Below, in pieces: positions 23,514-35,977 of a stretch of 64,000 bases of DNA. Position 1 is the first letter of the stretch; every line of letters begins with the position of its first letter. Made by a program: the position numbers and the translations under genes. The stretch covers positions 331,009 through 395,008 of the forward strand of contig MU128934.1 of assembly GCA_014904985.1 (NCBI GenBank), in the 5' to 3' direction. Source of the stretch: Hydnum rufescens UP504 (lineage: Eukaryota > Basidiomycota > Agaricomycetes > Cantharellales > Hydnaceae). The notes beneath the pieces are model-generated. The model searched no databases. It saw nothing but the letters and a program-made list of their open reading frames with translations, and was not told where the DNA came from.

Positions 23514-23865
23514 TTATATAATCAGCCCAAAGTGGCAATACCCCTATATGGACTTAATGCTGTATCAAGTGCAACTCCCCTACCACCCTCTTATGGTAAT
23601 AATATACCTAAGAGAACATTCTGTATCCCTCTTGTTGGTGCCAGTAGTATAGTACCTGAACATTCTACTATTCTCTTGTAGTTTCTTTAATATCCTGTAC
23701 ACAGTATAAAAGGGCAAGCTTGAGCTTGCCTACAGATCTAAGGACTCTAATAATATATCCTTCCTGCTAATTCACCCAAGCAACTAGGGCTCTCTGGTCT
23801 ATCAAATCCACTCACATCTGCTTAGTCATCAGGGGAAATACATTCTCATCCATAGCCTCACACAA
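23490..23865 (+). repeat. copia 3' LTR
   Basis: 376 bp, the same length as the 5' LTR with no indels. It is followed by TTTTT and then by the continuation of the P1 right arm. Confidence 0.92.
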
Positions 23866-24881
23866 TTTTTCCCAAGTCTTTTAAAATAAATATATTAAAC
23901 TTATATCATATGCTACATATTTCCATTGTTACATCTATTTCTACTAGGCTGTGTTATGCTGTCTTGCTGCATGGTCCACACCTTTTGATCTCCTGGCAAT
24001 TGCCGGTGTTGAAGTGTGACAGAATTTGCCAGCCCTCAAATGACACAACACCAACCAGCAGACCCACCACACCCCAGAAGCTGGGGTGTGGTAATAATGG
24101 TGTGTGTGTGTTATTAGGCATATACATTGGGCAGAAAGAGCAGCTGAGGCTGCTCTTTTTGCCATCCTTTTGATTTTTACTCATCTATTGCTATTCCACC
24201 CTGTAGGCCTCCCTTGGGGAATTTCTTTTGATAATAAGCACCCTCCTTCCCATCCCTCCCCCTGGTGCCAGCATCAGGTAATGTAGCAGTGGCATGGTCC
24301 ATGCTGGCCTAAGGGCCAGTGCTGTTCATGCTGCCAGTACATTTCTGGGGCTTGTCCAGGGTTCTGGTGATGCCTCTGTGCGATAACCCTGCCATGGATG
24401 ATGATTATGAAAGCAAGGACAAACCCTGGGTCCCCCAATGACCCGGAAGAACAACATCTGGCACTGTGGCACTGCATATTGTAGTGCTGACACAGAACCA
24501 TGAATACTGTGAGAACCTGTGAGCCCACACACACCAAACTTTGTGTGTGTAGACTCCTGGCTGTCCTCTGCCCTCACAGGGCATCAAACCCCATAAGTGC
24601 CTGTAGGCACTGGCCACCCATGTTTTTTCCTTTCTTTTTTTTTTCTCATCCATGACTTCTATGTATGTTTCTAGCTACATATATACATAATTTCTGAAGG
24701 AAGCTAGAAGATTGAGTGAAAAATGGGCAAGATTTGAGTGAGACTTGTTGAGGAGATTATTGATGATGCAGGGTTTATGGTTGTGGGAGAAGTGGTAGGC
24801 ATTTGCCAATTGGGAATCACAAACACAGAAAATTGATTTCATCCTGGTCCATCTCAGCAACTGTAACCACCACCACCACTG

Positions 24882-25005
24882 GAGATAATTTGATTTTAAA
24901 ATCTATACTCAATGCCAGAATAGGGGCCCCATCCTAGCACTATCATTGCTCTGTTTTCAATCTGGACACTCTGGAAATCTCAGGCCCCATCCTAAGGCTC
25001 CACAG
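24882..25005 (-). repeat. dispersed repeat fragment S, inverted copy
   Basis: Reverse complement of 1,770-1,893 with most CpGs changed to TpG or CpA. It lies directly outside the right arm of P1. Confidence 0.6.
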
Positions 25006-25332
25006 TGTTACTATTAAATCTGTATTATAATATATTATAATAGCATACTATTAGTATTAATTACTGGCAGGCCTGTAATACCTGTGTAATGAGTACTAAT
25101 GTATTAGTAATAGGTTGCTGTACAGGCTCAGAACAGGCCAGAGACTGGCCCAGCCCCCCCCCCCAGAGACTCAGAGAGGTCTGGGAACTATTTCCTGATT
25201 ACTCCAGACTCAGGTTTTGGTGATCAGAATTTTTTGAAAATTATTTTTAGCTATCAGTGACCCCTACTATCTCCCTCAAACTACCCTCAATTTTTCTTAG
25301 GTGACCTGCCTGCCCTTGACTTGTAACTCTCT
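25006..25332. other. AT-rich non-coding stretch
   Basis: This contains TATTATAATATATTATAATA-type tracts (25,020-25,060) and a C-run near 25,155. No gene is seen. It may be the 5' flank of the hAT-type element. Confidence 0.35.
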
Positions 25333-27710
25333 ATGGCTCTACTGCATGATTCCAGTCCTGAACATGTTGAATGTTTACGCACTCTAGAGGGTCTCTGGAA
25401 GGCAATTAGAGACCTTCCCAGTAACATACCTATTGGAAAGCCCAATGGAATTGTGGCACAGGCCTTTGGCATGAGGACTTGGGATGAAGATGGCCCTTAC
25501 TATGCAATCAATAAAGCCTATGAATATTGCTTTCAGCCATGCCCAGACCGCAAAGAAAAGGTTGAAGACAATATTGTCTGTGGCATCAATGGGATGGACC
25601 TCATTGCCAAGAGCTTTGAGTTTTTCATGGATGCACCTGGCATTGAAGGCTCCCAGTCTATTTTGGCTTTGCAAATTAACCAAGTTACAGATCTAGTCCA
25701 GAAAGTGTGAGTGTGCATCAATACATCAGGGTCCATTTCACACTTAAATAATGGACCAGGATTGTAATTAGCAATAAACCTACAAAGCCTTGAGGAAAAG
25801 CTCAATCAGGAGAGGGTGTCCCAGGGAGAGTAGGTTCTAGTAAAGAGAATTCTACTTCCATGCCAAAGAGCAAAGCAAGGCCTAGTATTGCTGTGGGGGG
25901 CCTCCTCATGCCACTTCAGGGTATGAATTAGATCCATTTCTATTGTGGCTATCATCACAATTACTTAGATAGTCCCTTAAAATCTTTCCAGAATCACTTC
26001 TCAATAGTGATGATTCAGAAGATGAAATGTATTCACTTGCAAAGCCCACCAAGAGAAAGCTTGCTGACTCAGATGATGAATCTCTTGCATCAGTTCAACA
26101 AGACAGCAATGGATTGGAAGTTGTTGACTCAGATGACCCTGCAGTGTATGCGGTAAGGGTCCTAGAAATGAGATAATTTCTTTTAATGGATTGATAACCC
26201 CTGCCCCTTATAGGATCATGCTCTTCATAAGGCCAAGTCTGCAGCCTGTAAGCAGAAAGAGAAGGCCAAGTCCAAGGAAAAACAGAGAAAGTGCTCCATG
26301 AGTTTGAAGCCTGAGGAAGATACTTGTATGGGTAAAGGAATGGTGCATTGTGGACACAATAATATGTCATATTCGCTTAGCATATATATTTCTTGGTAGT
26401 CAGTGGTGGATGCTATTTCCATTGAAGATGAATCCTCAGATGGTGAATCAGCACTTTGAGGTGTTGAAGGAAGGGCTACCCACATCCCAAAAAGCAGTAT
26501 TCATATTGACCACTGGCACCTGGCCAAGAAACAGAGTGAGCCATCTGGCAAGAAATGGGTATTTAAATGCAAATATTGCAGTTCATAAGTAGTTGGCCCC
26601 CACCAATAGTCAAATATAGCCCATCTTGATGATTAATAATATTTTAGTGTACAGAAGTTCAAGTGATCTGAAGGGGCCAACACATTTGATGATGAAAGAC
26701 CCAGACCAAGTACATCAAATCTGACTTCACACACCTGGATGGCACACCAAGATCTAATTGATTCCAAGGCTTCCACCACCACTACACCTCTAGCCATCAC
26801 TGTCACCTCAGCAAGTCAAAAAATTTTGGCTGCATTTCTTGAGGAAGGTGCATGCAAGCCTTCAGTATTGCCAACCCAAGATGGATTCACCAATTATATA
26901 TGCCATTGGATCCTCACTTCGGACCTACCCTTTGTTGTTGCAGAATCTGAAGTTTCAAATCTATATTTACATATCTTAAGAGTGACTTTTCTGCACCAAC
27001 AGATACCACTGTTTGAAGGAGGCTTGATGTGTTTTATAAGCAAATGAAGGATACAGTGGTTCATGAGATGTCAGTGCACACAACCAAAGAGATCTCTTTT
27101 GAATATTGGAACTCAGATCTCCTATGTAGGGGGTTAAATCTTGCATTTCCTTTTCTACAGATTCCTGGACAACCAAACAAATGGTTTATTCATTTGCTGC
27201 TGACATTGGGTTGTATATCAGTGACGACTAGTGCCTTGTGCACCATCTGCTTGATTTTCATCACCTTGATATTGGTGATCATAGAGGTGTCACTGCCACA
27301 CACAACTTTGCTGATGCAATGTCCAAGAGGGGGGCTCTTAGCAAGATAAGTTCCCTTCCACATTGGAAATAGTTTGGTTTATTGAACTGACTCAATATGT
27401 ATTTCATGCACTCTTGCTATCATGATGGATAATGCAAGCTCAAATAGTACCATGGCTGAGTCCCTCACCCCTATTATTGAGAATAAATACAACATCAGGT
27501 TCAGTGCTGAGAATGGTCAAGTGTGTTGCATGGCTCATGCAATAAACTGCATTGCACAAAAAATTCTCTCACTCCTCAATGAAGCTGAGGACCCCAACAT
27601 CAAAGACTATTATCACAAAAGCAAACATTTCCCCATCCATTATTCTCCCAAGACTGACTCCATTGTTCTTGAACATGAGGCCAAAAAGGTACAGGTTGAT
27701 GCAGACACTC
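25333..27710 (+). pseudogene. hAT-type transposase, 5' part (interrupted)
   Basis: The first exon-like frame (25,333-25,710, about 125 residues) is unrecognised and may be a separate ORF. Further on are acidic exons (26,000-26,150; LLNSDDSEDEMYS), then a BED-type zinc-finger-like block with KKWVFKCKYC (about 26,545), FDDERPRPSTSNL (about 26,690), and the catalytic region: SWTTKQMVYSFAAD (about 27,175), HHLLDFHHLDIGDHRG (about 27,240) and MDNASSNSTMAESL (27,425). These are the order and motifs of hAT-superfamily transposases, with the Asp of STDSW and of MDNAS as the first two catalytic acids. Several short introns are needed. In-frame stops include TGA near 26,456 and a TAG near 27,228 where Trp is expected. 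The gene is cut at 27,710 by the gypsy insertion and resumes at 36,547. Confidence 0.75.
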
Positions 27711-28347
27711 TGTCAGAGTTTGTCTGTTTCCCAGTTAGTTCTGGATTTGTTTCTGGATTTGTTCCGGTTTGTTTCTGGTTTTGGTTCCAGCCTGTTTCCG
27801 ATTTGTCCCTGTCTCCGTTTCATTTCCCCTTCATTTCCTCATTTCCTTTACTTCCGGTTCCCACACACTTACCCCTGGCCCTGTCCCTGTCCCCTCCACT
27901 TTCCCGTCCCCTGCCCACTCCCCCTCTTGTGCCTGCCCCCCTGTAACCACCTCTCATTAAGCAATCAATCCCCTGTAGTATAGGAACTATGTATAAGTAG
28001 TCTGGGGTGAAATCCAGAGATTCAGCTTTGGTCTCTCAGGATTTCCACTTCTACTCTGGACTACAGGTTAGCCTCACTGTACCTATTCCCTTAATGTTAA
28101 TCTCAGGATTTCCGCTTCTACTCCGGACTACAGTCTGAGTACTTTCCAGTTGACTCCATGAGCTTAAGGACCGCTGTGCTCGTTTCTGCCTAGTCCCTTC
28201 TGGGCTGCTGGACTGCCTCTCCATCTCATCCTCATTATCTCGTTCTTGCCCAGATTCTCCCAGACTTAGCCGGACTTACACTGGACTTAGTCGGAGTTAT
28301 CTGTGTTTATATTTGTTTGGTGCTCTCATCGCAGCATGGCCCTGACA
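27711..28347 (+). repeat. gypsy 5' LTR
   Basis: 637 bp, about 68 bp longer than the 3' LTR because of a partial internal duplication around 28,030-28,130 (two copies of a CAGGATTTCC..CTCTGGACTACAG-like segment). Differences from the 3' LTR are mostly CG/TG/CA changes. An ATG at 28,336 within the LTR end reads TG in the 3' LTR, so it is probably a product of CpG decay. Confidence 0.9.
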
Positions 28348-29500
28348 GAAGACCAAAGCTCTTTCATGAGCCCACCATCCAGATTGCTTAGTATCACCGA
28401 TTTCCCTCCTACCCCTCATTCCGAAATGTCCAATGGTGCTCCAGTAGCCATTACCACTGACCACCTCCAACACCTCCTCACTCAACTCCAACAACAGAAT
28501 GCCGCCCTTTGAGAAGAACTGGACGACATGCAAAACCAAGGGACACATGTTGCAGGCTTTGTGTCTGCCGCAGTTCAGCAGACCCTCCAGCAACAACCCC
28601 CGCCTACCCAATCCACTCGTGAGGCCAAGGGGGCAGACCCCGAACTGTTCTCAGGCGACCAGAAGAAGACAGAAGGTTTCCTGCACTCCGTCCAGCTGAA
28701 TATTGCTCTCCAGCCCAGAGTCTACCCCACAGAGCTGCACAAAATCCTATACACCCTCTCCTGGATGAAGGACAGAACCGCCGGAGCATGGGCAGAAAGC
28801 CTTTCCACCTCTTTCCTGGACCCCGAGACTCACAACCCATATGAGACCTTTGAGGAGTTCCTGGTTGCCTTCGAGAGTGCCTTTGGGGAGCCAGATCAAG
28901 AGTTCACCGCCCGGTCCCAACTTCGGAACCTGAAGCAGGGAAAGATGTCCGCTGAGGAGTACACTGCGCACTTTGATGCCTTGGCAGGTTGAACCAGCTT
29001 TGGAGAGGAGGCCCTTATCGATGCATACCAATGAGGACTCAATGAACAATTGCTGGAGAAAATGTACCTCAGCAACCTACCAGGGACCCTCGGAGAATGG
29101 CAGGACACGGCACGCCGGCTGGACAACTTATACCTCCGGTTCCGACAGGCCACGGTGAGCACGAACCCCTATGCACTGAGGAACCCTCCAACACCCATGG
29201 AGAAGCCCCAGACAACACCCCCTGCCCCCAGGCCAACCCCAGTGCCTCCTGTGGCAACACATTCCTCATCAACTTCGTTTGCCCCCATGGACGTAGACTC
29301 CACATGGAAGCAAGAGGCACAACGTTGTTACAACTGCCAGGAGCTGGGACACATCTCTTGTGACTGCCTGCACCCATGAAAGCCCTGACAGTTCGTCTGG
29401 GCAATGGAAGACATCAGAGCAATCGTCCATGAGGAACTACAGAAGCTGTTCCCACCCGCAAAGGACACACCAGAACCCTCAGGATCCACTCTGCAGGGTT
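28348..29500 (+). pseudogene. gypsy Gag pseudogene
   Basis: This frame carries a retrotransposon Gag capsid region (LFSGDQKKTEGFL, SWMKDRTAGAWAESL, FGEPDQEFTARSQL; about 28,640-29,150) and a zinc knuckle CYNCQELGHISCDC (about 29,325) of form C-x2-C-x4-H-x4-C. TGA stops interrupt it at 28510, 28990, about 29032 and 29377, all consistent with CGA to TGA. The true start is unclear; the next ATG after the LTR is at about 28,366. Confidence 0.85.
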
Positions 29501-29744
29501 TTCCCAATGGTCAGCAGTGAAGGATGCATCCTGCCTGACCAACAGATTCACCCCCCTCCAAAACTGTACATACGGAATTGGAAATGACATGTTTTTCTCC
29601 GATGATGAGAGTGATGATTCTGAAAATGTATCCACCTATACCAACCCTGTTTATAGCCCTCCACCCTCAATCCGCCTCCTTTCCGATGTGGAAGATAAAA
29701 ACATCCAGTATCAGAAAATGCGAAATCACACCACTTCCAGCCAT

Positions 29745-31220
29745 TAGAGGATCACATGACCAATTACGAAATTAATTACGGCTACGCGCGGAAATCGAAT
29801 TCGTTCTATAACTCCGTCAGTTTTGATCGGAGAGGTACGCCCATATAACTCTTAGAAAGCTACGATTCACACCTTTCGAACGGTACCAAACACAAGTCGA
29901 ACGGACCAGAACTGCACTCTCCAGGCCAATTTTACTACCAAAATCCGGAATTTCCAGTAAAAAACGAATTTCTCCGTCAGTTCGCATTCAATCCTTTCGG
30001 AACAACCGCGCTTAGAAAGATATAAAAAATCCGCATCCGACGGTACCGAGCACGCGAAGAACAGATCAAAACTGAACTCTACAGAGCGATATTACTATCA
30101 GAATCAACACCCATCAGTAAAAAACGAATTTCTCTGTCAGTTTACATCGGATCTTCTCGGAACCACCGCGCCCAGAAAGCTGTGAAAAATCCGCATCTAA
30201 TGATACCAAGAACGTCTATTATGGATGCAAACTGCTGTTTCTGCATCGAATCCCATCCTATGCACTTGTTCCCATTATCAACCAACAACAAAACACCTTA
30301 ACCACTGGACTATGCCCAAATTAATCTCCAAAACCCGGAGATATCCTTTCATTTCGCCTCCAGAATGCTCCACATGGTCAGTGACCACATGCTCCAAGCA
30401 TTCCACATGCTCAGCAAATTGGTGACATCACCCCCCCTCATGATTCCTTTTGTTCTCCTTATGAATGACATCACTATGACCGCATTATTACATCATCTTG
30501 TTATTTTTCTTTTGTTCTCACCTATGACTCACATATGACTCACCCATGGGGGAGTCATATTTCTTAAACACAGCCACCTTCAGAAAGGTATAAAAGCTGG
30601 TAGATTTCCTGTACCCCCACACAATAATCTCCTCTCTGGAAATCATTACTGTCAACTACTGTCAACTTTTCTGCTTGCCTCTAAAGAACAGTCTATCTAT
30701 AAAGCCATCTGGAGCTAAGTCATCTTCAAGGTTGTTGAGACAAAGCCACTGGTAGCCCTCTACGTGAATCACCAAAGCCAAGGATAGTTGCAGGACCTAA
30801 GGTTAGAGTTGCTGGACATCCAAGGAAAAGTAAGCATAACGAAATACGTATCAGGTTTTGAAGAAAGAAGAAAGAAACATACTAACAAGACTAACCAAGC
30901 ACTGACCAGTCTATAACCCACAGATATCCGCATTTTGACCAGGAGAACATAAACAAGAATACACAAATATCAGTAAACAGACCAACACAACATGAACGAC
31001 GTATAAGCCTTTCTACAAGCATCCTACATGATATATCATTGACTACAGCTAGTCCATATCCCTTCCTATTCTCCACTGAACACCATACATGTCTTACAGA
31101 GTGTGATCAACCATTGAAGCGAACCAGCCCAACGAATAACAACAGAAATACAGTCTCCCATCCACACACTGGCTGATCCAGATTTTGATTTGACAGTCAT
31201 CGGAGCTCCCAACCCTTCTT
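29745..31220 (+). repeat. non-coding repeat X inside gypsy, copy 1
   Basis: About 1.5 kb between the end of gag and the protease domain. Its first 450 bp contain three imperfect repeats of about 150 bp around TAAAAAACGAATTTCT and GAAAGATATAAAAAATCC. Its middle has a TATA-like GGTATAAAAGC (about 30,587) and CATGATTCCTTTTG. It matches, inverted, 36,912-38,250. It keeps far more CpG than the second copy and the surrounding gypsy. The exact left boundary is not resolved; the right end of similarity is near 31,224. Confidence 0.65.
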
Positions 31221-34200
31221 CTATACCGAAGACCCTAGACAAGCCACAGAAGTCAAGGTGAAAATCCAATCACCCCAGACTGGAGCCATCTGTGCCGGAA
31301 CCACTCTACTGGACTCCGGAGCAACCAGGATGTTCATGGACCCGGCCTTTGCAAAGGAGAATGGACTAGATGTACGGCTGCTCACCCACCCCATCCCAGT
31401 CTATAATGTCGATGGAATGCTCAATGAGATGGGATCTGTCTGCGAAGAAGTAGAAGTCATCCTCTGGATTGACGACCACTCTGAATGGGTGGTGTTCTCC
31501 GTGATCAGACTGGGTAAAACCAAATTGATCATAGGGCACACCTGGCTCCACCACCACAACCTGGAGATCGACTGGACAACAGGGAAGCTGATGCTGACCC
31601 GATGCCCATCTGACTGCCAAGCAATGATCTGGAGAATATGGAATATGGAATGCTGACAAGAGAGAGATGGTTGGAAAGCTGTGGAGACACCCCAGAATGA
31701 GCCTGCACCACTGGATGACAATGATGAGACCCTGACCTTGGAAAAAGGAGATGCTATTTTTGCAGCCTACTTCCCTGATGACAGCGAACACTCCGAAATT
31801 GTCTGAGCAACATCCACCCCTCCTCAGAGGCTGGCAGAGGCTGCTAAGATGAAAGCAAATGAACCTGCCAAAACCTTCGAGGAGCTTGTACCCGAGGAAT
31901 TCTGTGACTTCCAAGATGTGTTCTCCAAAGACTCCTTTGACCAACTCCCCACCCGGAAGCCATGGGACCACCACATTGAGTTTCAAGAAGGAACTCAGCT
32001 ACCTCCTCCCACCAAACTGTTCCCACTGTCCCCAGGTGAACAGAAAGAACTCGACAACTTCCTGAAGGAGAATCTTGCTTCTGGTCGAATCCATCCATCA
32101 AAGTCTCCAATGGCTGCTCCAGTGTTCTTCGTGAAGAAAAAGGATGCAGGGTTCTGCCTAGTCCAGGACTACCAGAAACTCAACAACATCACAGTTAAGA
32201 ACGCGTACCCCTTACCCCTGATCTCTGACATCATCGATCGACTCTGTGGAGCCAAAGTGTTCGGGAAACTTGACCTCTGGTGGGGATTCCAGAACATCTG
32301 GATGGCAGAAGGAGATGAATGGAAAGCAGCATTCTGGACGAACTGAGGACTGTTTGAACCATTGGTAATGTTCTTCGGACTTTGCAACTCCCCTGGGATG
32401 TTCCAGAACATGATCAATGACGTCCTCAGGGAATGGATCGACAATGGAGTATGCATTGTGTACCTGGATGACATCTTATGCTTTGCCAAGACTTGAGAAG
32501 AGTACGTCCGAGGAGTCCAAGGCATCCTACAGACCCTCCAGGAAAACAAACTCTTCCTGAAACCGGAGAAGTGTGAGTTCTTCCAAGATTGGATTGAATA
32601 TCTGGGGATGATATTCACACCGGACCATGTGGAGATGGACCCTGTCAAAGTCGGAGGCATAACAGACTGGCTGGAGCCCAAAAACCTGAAAGAAACACAG
32701 TCATTCTTAGGGTTCATTAACTTCAACTGATGATTCATTCAGGATTTTGCCAAGGTTGCCAGACCTCTAAACAACCTCACCTGGAAAGACACACCCTTCT
32801 GGTGGACTGATGCAGAACATAACGCCTTCCTCAAACTGAAAGCCCTTGTCACCTCCACACTGATCCTGGTGTTTCCCTCCGAGTCCGGACACCTCCAAGT
32901 GGAGGCAGATGCCTCCGGGTATGCAATGGGAGCTGTACTCTCCCAACTCCAAGATGATGGGAAGTGGCACCCAGTGGGCTTCTTGTCAAAAAGCTTATCT
33001 GAGGCCAAGAGAAACTATGACATCTATGACAAGGAGCTCTTAGCCATCATCCAGGCCTTAGAAGCTTGGAGACACTACCTCAAAGGTTCCCCTCACTCAG
33101 TTGAGATCTTAACAGACCACCAGAACCTCCAGTACTTCCGGTCTGCCCAGAAGTTGAACCAGAGGCAAGCCCGGTGGAGCATATTCCTCTCTCGGTTCAA
33201 CTTCACCCTCCAACACCATTCTGGGACACAATCCGGGAAGCCTGATGCCCTCTCATGCCGGTCAGACCATCCACGTGGGGACTCTGACAATTCTGATGTG
33301 GTGCTCCTGAAACCGGCTGTCTTCCAGACATGGGCCACCGACTCCCCAGAGGTCATCACAGTCGAAGGGCCCAGCTGGAGCCTGATGGCATGGATTAAAA
33401 GGGCAATGGAGATCAATGATAAAGTGGTCCAGATCATTAAGGAGCTGAATGGGGATGGACCGAAGACACACCTCAAGGATTGGGAACTCCATGGCTCCAC
33501 AGTTCTCTACCAAGGCTGCATATATGTCCCATTGGACCCCAAACTCCATCATGACCTCGTGCACAAGCACCATGATACTCTGACCATGGGTCACCCCGGA
33601 TGGTGGAAGACATATGAGCTGGTGTCCTGCCACTACTGGTGGCCGGGGATGTCTCGATACATTGTGACCTATGTCTCTGCCTGTGACACTTGCAACCAGA
33701 CGAAAACCTTCCCCTCCAAGCCGTCCAGAACACTCCACCCCAACCCTGTGCCGGACCATCAATGGCAGGTCATATCTGTGGACATGATCACGGAACTCCC
33801 GGAATCACATGGATTTGACAGCATGATGATTGTTGTCGATCAATTATCCAAATGAATCCATGCATTGCCCATGACCACCACAGTCAATTCTGCCGGGGTC
33901 GCCCATCTGTTCCGAGACAATGTGTGGAGACACCACGGCCTTCTGGAAACCATTATCAGTGACCAAGGCACCACCTTCACTTCCAAGTTCATGAAGGAGC
34001 TGAACTCACTCCTTGGTGTTAAAACGAATTTCTTGACAGCATTCCACCCCCAGACAGATGGACAGACGGAGCGTGTCAATCAGGAAATTGAGCAATACCT
34101 CCAGATCTTTGTTAACCACTGGCAGAACGACTGGGCAGAATGGCTCCCTATTGCGGAATTCACATATAACAACCATGTGCACTCCTCTACACACCAGACC

Positions 34201-34965
34201 CTGTTCTGGCTGGACTCCGGACAGGACCCTCGCCTTGGCACTGAACCAGTCTGTGCCGGGATGGTTGAAGCCACCTCAGACTTCATCACTTGGATGCGGA
34301 AGGCTACAGATGAAGCCCAGGCTGCCTTATGGAGGGCTGCAGAAGACATGGCATGCTTCTATGATGCCCACTGCACAGACGCTCCGGAATACACAATTGG
34401 CAACCAAGTTTGGCTAGATGCACATGACATCTCCACTGACCACCCCACCAAAAAACTCTCCAACAAATGGCTTGGACCCTATAAGGTTGATAAAGTCATC
34501 TCCTGCTCTGCCATCCATCTCAAACTCCCTGCCTCCATGTGTATCCACCCAGTGTTCCATGTATCCAAACTCTGCCCCTTCTGACCAGACCTGATTGCAG
34601 AGCACACAGCTCACCCCCCACCACCCCCAATCTTACGAGGAGGTGAAGAGGAGTATGAAGTCGAGCGAATCGAGAATTCCAGGTATTTCTGCCGGAAACT
34701 CCAGTACCTAGTGAAGTGGAAGGGGTACCCGGCTTCTGACAATAAGTGGGTCCCTGAAGCCAACCTGGACAACACCCTGGAGGCTGTTCAGGAATTCCAC
34801 CAGACTCATCCGGAGGCCCCAAGATGCATTAATGCCGTGGAGTTCACATCCATACTGTTCAGGACCTCCTGGACTGGTCAACACACTGACGGATTCAAGG
34901 AACAACATATTTACAATGAGGAAAGAAAAAGGAAAAAGGAGTGGAGGACAGAACAACAACTCGGA
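31201..34965 (+). pseudogene. gypsy Pol pseudogene with chromodomain
   Basis: One frame runs from protease to chromodomain. Protease LLDSGATRMFMD (31,310); RT with [26 protein letters not shown] and catalytic YLDD (32,461-32,472); RNase H with VEADASGYAMGAVLSQ, YDKELLAI, LTDHQNLQYF and GKPDALS; integrase zinc finger (HHCC, about 33,560-33,710), then the core with SVDM, ISDQGT (33,958) and QTDGQTERVNQE (34,055); C-terminal chromodomain EYEVERIENSRYF..VKWKGYPASDNKWVPEANL (34,650-34,770), which in chromoviruses targets integration to heterochromatin. TGA stops lie at 31654, about 31804, 32344, about 32494, a tandem pair at 32728-32733, 33853 and 34582, nearly all where Arg fits. It is inactive. 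Confidence 0.93.
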
Positions 34966-35926
34966 CTACTCATTGCCCTCACCCTCGTCATCATCGTCCT
35001 CATCATCCATGTCATCATCCTTGCCATCAACATCATTGTTACCACCCTTGCTATCTGTTATGTTGATAGGCTCCTCAGTACGCTGACGCTTGATCCTGTG
35101 TCTGGATGATGGACCCCCACCGGAGGCCAGCTCGACTGTTCCAGACCTGATCCCCATCCACTCTGGACTTGGGACCGGAGGATGAGAAACCACCTGGCAA
35201 GGGACCAGGTGCTGGGTGATGGCCTGGAGAGAGTCTTGCATCTCCCCCACCAACAACGCCATCTCCTCTGCAGCCTGGGCCTGCTTCTCCAACGCCTTGG
35301 CCGACTGTTTGTGTGCAAGTGTGCTTTGCTCTGCAGCTACCGCCAGTCGGAGCTGGACGTCTGCTGCAGGAGCATGAGCATGGCCCCGACCTGTTGATGG
35401 CTCGGCTCCGGACACCCCTTTGTCACCCAGCGTGCATCGAACCTTCGCCATGAAGCACGGCTGGCATGCCCACATTCCCGGCTTGTCCTGGGGGACACAA
35501 GGGATCTGGTGCTGAATACAGCAGATGCACATGGTAGACCTGGAGGACATTATTACCAAGTAAGCGGAACTTCACCAAGACACAGACTCATGGCTGGTTC
35601 GCAGAGTCCTCCTGGACCCTCCTGGCAGTAGCCTCTGCAGTAGCCTTAGCCTCTGTGGCAGCCTTGGCCTCTGCAGCAGCCTTGGCCTCCGCAGCTGCCT
35701 TATGATGTGCCGCCTCAGCCACCTTCCGCTTCACCTCCTCCTTCTTCTGCTCCTCCTCTGCCTTCCGCTTCGCCTTCTTCTGCTCCTCCTCCGCGAGCCT
35801 GGCCTCCTCCTCCTGTGCCTCCCTCAATGCCTGCGCAGCCTCTTCATGGCGGAGACGAGCTTCTTCAAATGGAGAATGATTATTGCCTGACATGTTACAT
35901 GGCACAAGAACTCCGGATGTTTCCAC
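34966..35926 (-). CDS. antisense ORF of gypsy: coiled coil plus Cys cluster
   Basis: Two minus-strand frames lie between pol and the 3' LTR. The upstream one (35,926-35,588; likely start MSGNNHSPF near 35,893) encodes a charged Ala/Glu/Lys coiled coil with repeated KAAAEAKAA. The downstream one (35,559-34,966) begins with a Cys-rich block, CICCIQHQIPCVP then WACQPCFMAKVRC, spaced like a small zinc-binding or Zn2Cys6-like module. A Gln/Ala helix and an acidic tail (DDDMDDEDDDDEGEG) follow. The break near 35,560-35,590 is probably an intron or one lesion. No early stops occur across either frame, unlike pol. Function is unknown; a DNA-binding accessory protein is one possibility. Confidence 0.55.
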
Positions 35927-35977
35927 GGATCGATCCTTCCCGCCCGCTCAGGATGATCGGGCTTAAGAGGGGGGTAA

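Larger units (their letters stand above)
18852..23865 (+). mobile_element. Ty1/copia LTR retrotransposon, CpG-decayed
   Basis: A full-length 5,014-bp element inserted in the right arm of P1 near the hairpin. It is flanked by TTTTT on both sides (18,847-18,851 and 23,866-23,870), a 5-bp target duplication; the two flanks rejoin exactly into the matching sequence of the other arm. It has two 376-bp LTRs, a primer-binding site, one gag-pol reading frame and a polypurine tract. It is inactive because of 12 in-frame TGA codons. Confidence 0.93.
15115..24870. repeat. fold-back element P1 (giant inverted repeat with nested insertions)
   Basis: The left arm (15,115-15,865, continued at 18,388-18,735) is matched by the inverted right arm (18,760-18,851, continued at 23,866-24,870). 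The arms meet in a hairpin of about 92 nt arms and a loop of about 35 nt near 18,745. The left arm is broken by 15,870-18,385 (G-rich minisatellite plus MITE) and the right arm by the copia element. Each arm carries one hairpin A (15,815-15,852; 24,128-24,165) and one hairpin B (CACCCCAG..CTGGGGTG at about 18,420; about 24,070). On the plus strand of the right arm an open frame starts at ATG 23,910, ends in hairpin B and is followed by an intron-like segment ending in CCCTGTAG at 24,206. CpGs are almost all decayed. No transposase is encoded. Confidence 0.75.

Noticed and set aside
27769..27960. Hydrophobic ORFs in the gypsy LTRs
   Set aside because: They lie inside the pyrimidine-rich LTR, occur in both LTR copies, and have no features of a gene.
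28336..28338. ATG at the end of the gypsy 5' LTR as the Gag start
   Set aside because: The 3' LTR reads TG at the same dinucleotide where the 5' LTR reads CA, so the ancestor had CG and no ATG here.
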